From contig CADBBK010000004.1 in assembly GCA_902792895.1 (NCBI GenBank), positions 1-60,463 on the forward strand: DNA of 60,463 bases, in the 5' to 3' direction. Below are positions 25,271 to 32,593 of this stretch, piece after piece. How positions within the stretch are numbered: position 1 is the stretch's first letter; the number at the start of each line of letters is the position of its first letter. Position numbers and translations under genes: made by a program. Source of the DNA: an uncultured Bacteroidales bacterium (GTDB taxonomy: Bacteria; Bacteroidota; Bacteroidia; Bacteroidales; Muribaculaceae). The notes under the pieces are model-generated. The model was not told the DNA's origin. It searched no databases and worked only from the letters and a program-made list of their open reading frames with translations.

Positions 25271-28207
25271 ATGAAGACAAAAAAACTATTGGGACTCCTT
25301 GTCCTGTTTGTGCTGACTGGCCTGTTTGGTGCCAAAGCCCAGCCAGTCGTGCACCCCAAGGCATACTATGATGCCATCTCCTATGAGTGGACCGACGCCT
25401 CCGGTGTGAGCCACACCAACGCCATCACCGACGAGGCCACGAATCCCTACCAGATTGTTGCCCTGTTGAAGAAGGTGTACTGCGACCCCAACATTCCCGG
25501 TCCCAGGTACACGGCCTATGACCAAGACGGCAACCGCGAGCGTGAGGTGTACTACGGCCCCATCGAGGGCGGCTGGAACATCAGTGCAAGCGATGTGACT
25601 CCTCCCTACGAGGAGGGCTACACCATCTTGATGGTGGCGCTGAACAACAACATCACACGCATCGGTTACGACATGGAGCAGATGATTTCCAACAGTTGGC
25701 TGTTCGGCCCCAGCTACAAGGAATTCAAGTCCAACTTCTTCACCAGCACCAATGAGCTGATTGACTACATCAGCAACAACGTGACGGCCGTGCAGCTGCT
25801 GTGCGACGGTCTGCGCGTGGGTAACGGCACGCTGGCAGGCACGACGTTCAACATCAGCGGTGACTACAACCGCTTCTTCGTGCTCAGCAAGGGCCAGTCA
25901 CGCAAGAAGGACAACTGGGTGCTCCAGGAGGAAGGCAACTATGACTATCCCGTCATCGCCGGTGAGCGCGTGCCCTTCAAGAGCATGTTTGAGCAGTTCA
26001 GCCCCACCGACGGTAGCGAGGGCTCGCAGATCACCGATTTCTATGCCAAAATGGTGGGCGGCAAGCTGTATCCTGTTGTCCACGACTGTGCATCGGTTAT
26101 CGAGAGTGAGCATGAGTTCTCGATGTCGGGCAAGGATGGCACCGAGTACAAGTCGCTGACGGGCATGAACATCTTCATCCCCGACTACCGCCTGCAGTAC
26201 TGGGTGAACGATCAGTTCTACATCCAGTACAACAATGGTACCACCGAAGGCCCGTACAGCGTTGACGGCCGCACGATGAACCCCTACAAGCGCATCAACG
26301 GCACGAACTTCCGCAACCCGAGCTACTTGGCAGCCAATTATGCCCAGTACAATCTGGACTATGCACCCAAGATGGGTATCTACAACGTGGTCCTCGAGGG
26401 TAATGCCGAGCCCACGGCTACCGAGCACGTGTACAATGTGATCCTCGACTGGACCTCGTCGCTCGACGAGATGACCGGCGAGAGCGTGCCCCAGACCTAC
26501 ACCCTCTATCTCGTCCTCACCGATGAAGATGGCAACGAGGTGAACCAGGAGGTGACCGTTACCGGCGAGACGACTTACACCTATGAGGTGCCGCAGGACC
26601 TGCACAGCTACACACTCACTTACATCGTGTATGCCAAACCTGCCGATGGCGAGCATGACATGTTCGTTGCCTGGTCCAACCAGGCCGACGTGGTCATCCC
26701 CGGCTGGTATGACTTCCTGACGCTCGACCTGAAGAACTATGAGAGCGACTACGTGAGCAACGATGAGATGAACTACTACCGCAACCACTTGGGCGTGACC
26801 AACGAGGATGCTGTGAATGCCCTCACGCCCGAGCGCGTGCAGAACGGTGAGGACAGCTTCACGCTCTTCCGCTATGACGCCGCCGACGATAACGTGATGG
26901 TGCCCGTTGCCAACCTGACCCTCGCGGTGAACCGCAGCGAGGTGACCTACCAGATCAACTACGAGCCCCAGGATGTACATCCCGACTATGAGGCCCTTGT
27001 ACAAGTCGATGGCACGCTGGGCAGCTACGAGATGGACGCACCCCTGAACCTGGAGAACATCGAGTTTGTTGACCAGTTCGCAGCCTACACTGCCGACAAC
27101 GACCATCCCGCCCGCTACGGTTATGTGCTCAAGCTCAACAACGCCACCGCCGAGAAGAGCACCAACAGCGTTGAGGTGCCTGTGCTGAAGACCACCTCGA
27201 CCATGGAGGGCTACTACACCCTCGACGAGGTGATGGCCGACGTGGACGCCAACCTGACCGCCGGTGTGAAGAACGCCAACGTGAAGATGACGCTCTCGAC
27301 CAATCCCGCCATCTATTACTACACGCTGGAGCGCGGCAGCAACTGCAACCCCAACGAGACCATCTCCAAGCTTCAGCGCCGCTCCGACGGCACCTACCGC
27401 GAGATGCTCGACGTGCTGCCCCAGTACTTCAACAACGAGTATAACCCCGGTGAGGTTGAGCGCCTCGACAATAACGTTGTTACCGGCTACCAGAACGAGT
27501 TCATGACCTACCAGCCCATCATCTGGACCTTCCGCGATGACAACAAGGAGAACAGCTACGGTAGCCCCATCTGGCGCAACTACCTGGGTGAGATCAACGG
27601 CGACGTGCGCGGTTATCACACCTACACTACCCCCACCGCCTCGGGTGAGTGGTATGACCAGAACGGCAACCGCTGCTACATCTACAACCCCATCATCACC
27701 ACCAACGGTGTACTGCCTGAGGGTGCCAACGTGAACTACGAGCCCTACATGTTCCGCGTGTGGAGACTCTGTAATGATGTGCGCGGCTACATCCGCGACG
27801 CCAATGGCAAGCTCGTGAACGATCCCGAGGCCGACTGCTCACCCGACAAGCTCATTGCCGAGGAGATTACCGACGAAACCACCATCGAGTCAGGTGATGA
27901 CAACATGGCACTAGCCTTCGGTGCCACCGACAATGCTGACATCCAGTTCCGCGTGCGCTTCTACTACAAGCAGACTGGTCCCAACCGCCGCGGCCTGTAC
28001 GATGAGCCCAAGTACTACATCGTTGAGAGCATCCTCGACTGGATCAACATCCCCACCGGCATCAGCGAGGTGAACGCCAGCAACGAGGTTAGCAAGACCT
28101 ACTACAACGCTCAGGGTCTGAGCAGTGACAAGCCCTTCGATGGCGTGAACATCGTCGTAACGACCTACAGCGACGGCTCAACGCACACCAGCAAGGTGGT
28201 TCGTTAA
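25271..28207 (+). CDS. Large secreted protein of the same family with T9SS-like signal
   Basis: 978 residues, signal peptide MKTKKLLGLLVLFVLTGLFGAKAQ. It shares the family N-terminal region (FNISGDYNRFFVLSKGQSRKK, NIFIPDYRLQYW, YAPKMGIYNVVL), the Fn3-like part with DVVIPGWYDF, and the C-terminal region (EFVDQFAAYTADNDHPARYG, NSYGSPIWRNYLG, YEPYMFRVW). It ends in YYNAQGLSSDKPFDG and KVVR, the T9SS-type signal. It lacks the cleaved-adhesin domain and both GGGYIAIP-type sandwiches, so it looks like the minimal architecture of the family. Its promoter and terminator also differ from the others, which suggests an older or separately acquired paralogue. Confidence 0.78.
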   Translation: MKTKKLLGLLVLFVLTGLFGAKAQPVVHPKAYYDAISYEWTDASGVSHTNAITDEATNPYQIVALLKKVYCDPNIPGPRYTAYDQDGNREREVYYGPIEGGWNISASDVTPPYEEGYTILMVALNNNITRIGYDMEQMISNSWLFGPSYKEFKSNFFTSTNELIDYISNNVTAVQLLCDGLRVGNGTLAGTTFNISGDYNRFFVLSKGQSRKKDNWVLQEEGNYDYPVIAGERVPFKSMFEQFSPTDGSEGSQITDFYAKMVGGKLYPVVHDCASVIESEHEFSMSGKDGTEYKSLTGMNIFIPDYRLQYWVNDQFYIQYNNGTTEGPYSVDGRTMNPYKRINGTNFRNPSYLAANYAQYNLDYAPKMGIYNVVLEGNAEPTATEHVYNVILDWTSSLDEMTGESVPQTYTLYLVLTDEDGNEVNQEVTVTGETTYTYEVPQDLHSYTLTYIVYAKPADGEHDMFVAWSNQADVVIPGWYDFLTLDLKNYESDYVSNDEMNYYRNHLGVTNEDAVNALTPERVQNGEDSFTLFRYDAADDNVMVPVANLTLAVNRSEVTYQINYEPQDVHPDYEALVQVDGTLGSYEMDAPLNLENIEFVDQFAAYTADNDHPARYGYVLKLNNATAEKSTNSVEVPVLKTTSTMEGYYTLDEVMADVDANLTAGVKNANVKMTLSTNPAIYYYTLERGSNCNPNETISKLQRRSDGTYREMLDVLPQYFNNEYNPGEVERLDNNVVTGYQNEFMTYQPIIWTFRDDNKENSYGSPIWRNYLGEINGDVRGYHTYTTPTASGEWYDQNGNRCYIYNPIITTNGVLPEGANVNYEPYMFRVWRLCNDVRGYIRDANGKLVNDPEADCSPDKLIAEEITDETTIESGDDNMALAFGATDNADIQFRVRFYYKQTGPNRRGLYDEPKYYIVESILDWINIPTGISEVNASNEVSKTYYNAQGLSSDKPFDGVNIVVTTYSDGSTHTSKVVR

Positions 28208-28228
28208 GCCTCCATCACTCCAACTCTT

Positions 28229-28272
28229 GACGCAGGGACGCGACCTCAATCGGTCGTGTCCCTCGTCGTTTT
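28229..28272 (+). terminator. Intrinsic terminator
   Basis: GACGCAGGGACGCGACC (28229-28245) pairs with GGTCGTGTCCCTCGTC (28252-28267) with one wobble and one bulge, followed by GTTTT. It lacks the box and inner loop of the cassette terminators. Confidence 0.8.
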
Positions 28273-28358
28273 GCTCAAGGCCGCAGCAGAGCCACTACAC
28301 GGCATAGTGGCGGTTACGGTGATAGTCATTGCAGTATTCAACAATTTTCTATAAAGTG

Positions 28359-28389
28359 TTGCATAGTTTTAAAAATGTCAGTACCTTTG
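28359..28389 (+). promoter_or_regulatory. Promoter of the dockerin-tailed protein gene
   Basis: TTG (28359-28361), 20 nt, TACCTTTG (28382-28389), about 97 nt upstream of the ATG at 28487. Confidence 0.7.
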
Positions 28390-28486
28390 CGGAATGAAAC
28401 GGACCTCGCTTGCATAAAGCACTCAAAATGAACAATTTTTGTTTATTAACATATTTCATTAACTTCTAAATTCATTCGCGTTTTTT

Positions 28487-30685
28487 ATGAAGAAATTATT
28501 TTCTCTCCTCACGATTGCCCTGCTGACCTCGTCGGTTTGGGCCGCTGACTACGTTAAGGTAACTGCTGATGCTGACCTCACCAGCGGTACTTACCTGATC
28601 GTCTATGAAGAGGGTGGACTCGCCTTCAATGGCGGTCTGGAAGTGCTTGACGCTGCTCAGAACACGATTGCTGTCACTATCGCCGACGACAAGATCGCTT
28701 CCAGCGCAGACGTTGATGCCGCTACCTTCACCATCGACATGACTGCCGGCACTATCCTTAGCGCCAGTGGCAGCTACATCGGCCGCACCGGTGACTCCAA
28801 TGGCTTGACCTACAGCGCCGATGCTATGACCAACACCATATCGATTGACGGTGATGGCAATGCCGTTATCCATGCTAGTGGTGGTGCTTACCTGCGCTAC
28901 AATGCCAGCAGTGGCCAGGAGCGCTTCCGCTACTTCAAGTCGAGCACCTACACTGGTCAGAAGGCTATCGCCCTGTACAAGCAGGAAGGCAGTGCTCCCG
29001 TTGTGACCGTTGCTGCTCCCACCCTGCCCGAGTCACAGGAATTCACCACCGACACCTTCACCGTTACCATCACCAACAATGAGGAAGGTGCTACCCTGTC
29101 CTACAGCACTGACGGTCTGGCATGGCAGGCTTATAACCAGCCCATCGTGATCACCGAGACCACCACCGTCTATGCCAAGGCTACCAAGAACGGTGTTGAC
29201 AGCCGTACCGTAAGCGCTACCTACACCAAGAAAGAGGTAGTTGCTGGCGTTACCTTTACTCTGGTAACCAACGTTGCCGACCTGGCCGCTAATGACAAGA
29301 TCATCCTTGTGAACAACGAGGCCGCTAAGGCCATGGGCGCAAGCCGCGGCAACAACTTTGGTGCCGTTGACGTGACCATCGCTGGCAACACCATCACCAC
29401 CAGCGAGGCCAACATCATCACCCTCGAGGCTGCTGGCGAGAACTGGAACCTCAAGACCGCTAGCGGTTATCTGTATGCTGCCAGCAGCACTGGCAACCAG
29501 ATGAAGCTCGAGGAGGCTGTGGACGAGGATGGCAACGCCAATGCTGCCATCAGCATCGACGGTGACAGCGCTATCATCGTGTTCCAGGGTACCAACGAAC
29601 GCAACGTGGTTCGCTACAACCCTAACAACGGTACCCCGTTGTTCTCCTGCTATGCTGCAGAGAATAAGCAGAAGCCCGTTTACATCTACAAGGCTACCGG
29701 CGATGTTCCCGAGCCTCCCGTAACCATTGCTGACCCCGTGTTCAACCCCGGTACCTGCGGCTTCACCGGCAGCCAGGTTGTGACCATCACCTGCGCTACT
29801 GAGGGTGCTCAGATTTACTACAGCGTGAACGAAGGCGACTATCAGCTCTACACCAACGCTATCACTGTAACCGAGGACTCCACCGTCCTGAAGGCTTATG
29901 CCGAACTCGATGGCGTACAGAGCCTCGTTGTTACCGCCAAGTACTACAAGCGTGCTGAGGTGGCTACCCTGGCCCAGGCCAACCAGCTTGAGAACAAGAA
30001 GGACTTCGTATTCTACGGCAACGTAGTTGTTGTTTACCAGAATGGCTCCAACCTGTGGGTTAAGGACAACACTGGCTACGGCCTGATCTACGGCAACCAG
30101 GTTCCTCAGTTCGAGGTAGGTACTACCCTGGCCGAGGAGTGGGAAGCACAGCACTATCTGTTCCGTGGCATTATCCACGAGTATCAGTATCCCACCAATG
30201 TTGAGGCTACCGACGACGCACTCGTTGAGATCGTTCCCACCGAGTATGCCGAGGCCGACCTGACCACCGAGAAGATCAACGAGCGCGTGATCGTTAAGGG
30301 TCTGACCCTGACCGCCGGTGAGGATCCCAAGTATCTCTACACCGCTGACGGTATGGCTATCTACAACCAGTTCAACATCACCTATCCCACCATCGAGGAG
30401 GGTAAGGCCTATGATGTTGAGGGTATGGTAAGCTACTACAACAATGCCGTACAGATTATGCCTATCGCTGTTACCGAGGCTCAGGTTGCCGATGTAACTA
30501 AAGGTGACGCTGACGATGATGGTGAGGTTGCAATCGCTGACGTTGCTCTCATTATCGACTACCTGCTGAGTGGCGATGCCGCTATTAACCTGACTAACGC
30601 CGATGCTGACGGTGATGGTGAGGTTGCAATCGCCGACGCTGCTCTCATCATCGACTACCTGCTGAGCGGTAGCTGGGGTGAATAA
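28487..30685 (+). CDS. Secreted multidomain protein with dockerin-like tail
   Basis: 732 residues, signal peptide MKKLFSLLTIALLTSSVWAA. Two lipocalin- or lectin-like beta regions (about 25-165 and 255-405, the second ending PVYIYKATG) are each followed by a chitobiase C-terminal-type domain (about 170-250, ATLSYSTDGLAWQAYNQPI; about 415-495, AQIYYSVNEGDYQLYTNAI). An OB-like domain (about 500-660, DFVFYGNVVVVYQNGSNLWV) comes next. The end is two EF-hand-like repeats (GDADDDGEVAIADVALIIDY and DADGDGEVAIADAALIIDY), the dockerin type I pattern. Such tails are common in secreted Bacteroidales proteins; whether they bind a cohesin is unknown. The two tail repeats are also close at DNA level. Confidence 0.8.
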   Translation: MKKLFSLLTIALLTSSVWAADYVKVTADADLTSGTYLIVYEEGGLAFNGGLEVLDAAQNTIAVTIADDKIASSADVDAATFTIDMTAGTILSASGSYIGRTGDSNGLTYSADAMTNTISIDGDGNAVIHASGGAYLRYNASSGQERFRYFKSSTYTGQKAIALYKQEGSAPVVTVAAPTLPESQEFTTDTFTVTITNNEEGATLSYSTDGLAWQAYNQPIVITETTTVYAKATKNGVDSRTVSATYTKKEVVAGVTFTLVTNVADLAANDKIILVNNEAAKAMGASRGNNFGAVDVTIAGNTITTSEANIITLEAAGENWNLKTASGYLYAASSTGNQMKLEEAVDEDGNANAAISIDGDSAIIVFQGTNERNVVRYNPNNGTPLFSCYAAENKQKPVYIYKATGDVPEPPVTIADPVFNPGTCGFTGSQVVTITCATEGAQIYYSVNEGDYQLYTNAITVTEDSTVLKAYAELDGVQSLVVTAKYYKRAEVATLAQANQLENKKDFVFYGNVVVVYQNGSNLWVKDNTGYGLIYGNQVPQFEVGTTLAEEWEAQHYLFRGIIHEYQYPTNVEATDDALVEIVPTEYAEADLTTEKINERVIVKGLTLTAGEDPKYLYTADGMAIYNQFNITYPTIEEGKAYDVEGMVSYYNNAVQIMPIAVTEAQVADVTKGDADDDGEVAIADVALIIDYLLSGDAAINLTNADADGDGEVAIADAALIIDYLLSGSWGE

Positions 30686-30710
30686 TTGAAATTGTCAATT
30701 ACAATCACTG

Positions 30711-30748
30711 AAACAAAGGACCCGCCGATTTGGCGGGTCCTTTGTTTT
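30711..30748. terminator. Bidirectional terminator
   Basis: A perfect 16-bp stem, AAACAAAGGACCCGCC (30711-30726) with its complement at 30732-30747, has a 5-nt loop. It lies between converging genes (plus-strand stop 30685, minus-strand stop 30782) and has A and T runs on both sides. Confidence 0.9.
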
Positions 30749-30781
30749 GCTATTGGTATCCGATAAATGCCAAGGATTGGG

Positions 30782-31387
30782 CTAGTCCAGGTTGTCGAAT
30801 AGCGTGGGCTGGGGCAACAGCTGGAAAGTGCGACGGTGATGCGGGCTGACGCCATACTGGGCAATAGCGGCGCGATGGTCGGGCGTGGGGTAACCCTTGT
30901 TGCGCGCCCAGCCATACTGGGGGAACTCCGCATCGAGGCGGCGCATCAACTCGTCACGGTGCGTCTTGGCCAAGATGGATGCGGCGGCGATGCACAGCAT
31001 CTTGCCGTCGCCCTTGACGATGGTGGTGTGGGGAATGTCATGGTAAGGGAAGAAACGGTTGCCGTCGACAAGGATACCCTCAGGGCGGATGGAGAGCTGG
31101 TCCAGAGCGCGGTGCATCGCCGTGATGCTGGCCCGCAGGATGTTGATGCGGTCAATCTCTTGGGGCGAGACCATCGCCACGGCCCATGCCAGCGCCTCGC
31201 GCTCGATGACGGGCCGCAAATGCTCACGCTGTCGCTCGGTGAGCTGCTTGCTGTCGTTAATCAAGTCGTTGTGGAAATCGGGAGGCAGGATGACGGCAGC
31301 CGCCGTCACTGGTCCTGCCAGACAGCCGCGACCGGCCTCATCACAGCCAGCCTCGACACGTCCTGCTATCAGGTATTGCTGCAGCAT
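30782..31387 (-). CDS. rnhB: Ribonuclease HII
   Basis: 201 residues, normal for the family. The first catalytic motif, [13 protein letters not shown], comes at about residues 15-27 (Asp16, Glu17). Further metal-site acidic residues lie in GILVDGN and in the KTHRDELM helix. The enzyme nicks RNA-DNA hybrids at ribonucleotides to remove them from DNA. The ATG is 2 nt past the stop of the upstream polyprenyl synthase gene, so the two form an operon. Confidence 0.93.
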   Translation of the reverse strand: MLQQYLIAGRVEAGCDEAGRGCLAGPVTAAAVILPPDFHNDLINDSKQLTERQREHLRPVIEREALAWAVAMVSPQEIDRINILRASITAMHRALDQLSIRPEGILVDGNRFFPYHDIPHTTIVKGDGKMLCIAAASILAKTHRDELMRRLDAEFPQYGWARNKGYPTPDHRAAIAQYGVSPHHRRTFQLLPQPTLFDNLD

Positions 31388-31389
31388 CG

Positions 31390-32367
31390 TTAAAGCTTGC
31401 GCTCGATGACGTAGTCAAAGATCTCGCGCAGCTGGTCTACCGTCTCGTCGGGCTGATAGGGCGAGAGGATGGTGCTGGCCTCATCGCGCAGGCGCTCCAT
31501 CGTCTCGTAGGCATAGTCAATGCCGCCGGCACGCTTGGCGTACTCTATCAGGCGGTCGATATCCTCACGGGTGAGGTCTTCACGGGTGGCCAGAGCGACC
31601 ATCTCGTCGCGCTCGGGCATATCGCTGCGGTTCAAGGCGTAGATGAGCGGCAAGGTAATCTTGCCCTCACGCAGGTCATTCCCTGTGGGCTTGCCGATGA
31701 TGGGATCGTGGAAATAGTCAAACGTGTCGTCCTTGATCTGGAAGCAGATGCCCAGATAGCGGGCGTAGCGGCGCAACTCGTCGATGGTAGTCTGCGGTGC
31801 ATTGTTGGCATATCCACCCACCACAGCGCAGCACTCAAACAGGGAGGCCGTCTTGGCACGGATGATCTCCATATAAGTGGCCTCATCGATGTTGTGGTTG
31901 CGCGCGATGTCCACCTGGTCGATCTCGCCCAGCGAGAGGTCGCGGCCCATGTCGGCAAGGGCGCTCAAGATGCGTCCGTCGCCCGTAGCCACGCCGCAAC
32001 GCAGTGCGCCGGTGACAAAGAAATCTCCCACGAGCACAGCCACGTGGTTGCTCCACACGCTGTTGATGGTGGGCAGACCACGGCGTTCCTGTGCCTCGTC
32101 GATGACGTCATCGTGGATAAGCGACGCGTTATGCAGCATCTCCAAGGCTGCAGCACCCTGCAACGCCTTGTCGTTGATGCCGCCAAAGAACTTGGCGCTC
32201 AACAGTGTCACGATGGGACGCAGCATCTTGCCCTTGCTCTGAAGGTAAGAGGTCACAATGTTGTTAGTCAACTCACTGCCACTGTGCAATGTGGTAGCGA
32301 TAATCTCATTGAGGGCGTCCAGTTCCGGCCTCAGTTGCTCTTGGATATGTGTCAACGATATTGCCAT
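31390..32367 (-). CDS. ispB: Trans-polyprenyl diphosphate synthase (octaprenyl/heptaprenyl type)
   Basis: 325 residues from the ATG at 32367 ([16 protein letters not shown]). Both Asp-rich motifs are intact: [15 protein letters not shown] (first, DDxxD) and [10 protein letters not shown] (second). KGKMLRP upstream binds the substrate phosphate. The enzyme extends isoprenoid chains for the quinone side chain. Chain length cannot be set from sequence alone, so the ispB symbol is by analogy. Longer starts lie upstream of a -7 box at 32374-32381, which would leave almost no leader. Confidence 0.85.
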   Translation of the reverse strand: MAISLTHIQEQLRPELDALNEIIATTLHSGSELTNNIVTSYLQSKGKMLRPIVTLLSAKFFGGINDKALQGAAALEMLHNASLIHDDVIDEAQERRGLPTINSVWSNHVAVLVGDFFVTGALRCGVATGDGRILSALADMGRDLSLGEIDQVDIARNHNIDEATYMEIIRAKTASLFECCAVVGGYANNAPQTTIDELRRYARYLGICFQIKDDTFDYFHDPIIGKPTGNDLREGKITLPLIYALNRSDMPERDEMVALATREDLTREDIDRLIEYAKRAGGIDYAYETMERLRDEASTILSPYQPDETVDQLREIFDYVIERKL

Positions 32368-32373
32368 AGCCTG

Positions 32374-32381
32374 CAAAGTTA
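32374..32381 (-). promoter_or_regulatory. -7 box adjoining the polyprenyl synthase start
   Basis: The minus strand reads TAACTTTG, 6 nt from the ATG at 32367. If used, the mRNA would be leaderless or nearly so. No good -33 element is seen. Confidence 0.5.
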
Positions 32382-32437
32382 GCAATAATTCCTGGGAGTG
32401 CCACCATTTTTGAGAGTAAAAATGAATTTTCTTGCCC

Positions 32438-32520
32438 AAATGGCCGGGGCGGGCGATGAGAGGACAAGGTCTTACACTGTCGGGCTCAGTCAGACAAGGT
32501 CGGACGGGGGCAGTGGGCAA
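32438..32520. repeat. Dispersed intergenic repeat, copy B
   Basis: The part at 32479-32510 resembles the reverse complement of 6238-6269. The match is partial. It lies between the divergent ispB and polA genes. Confidence 0.35.
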
Positions 32521-32593
32521 AAAACTCATGATGGGCGATGGGAAGTGAAAAATAATGACTATCTTTATGCCCTGTTTAATAACAAGACCGATG

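Noticed and set aside
11824-28207. Gingipain-like proteases
   Set aside because: Cleaved-adhesin domains are present, but no caspase-like peptidase domain or His/Cys catalytic pair was recognised in any of the giant proteins.
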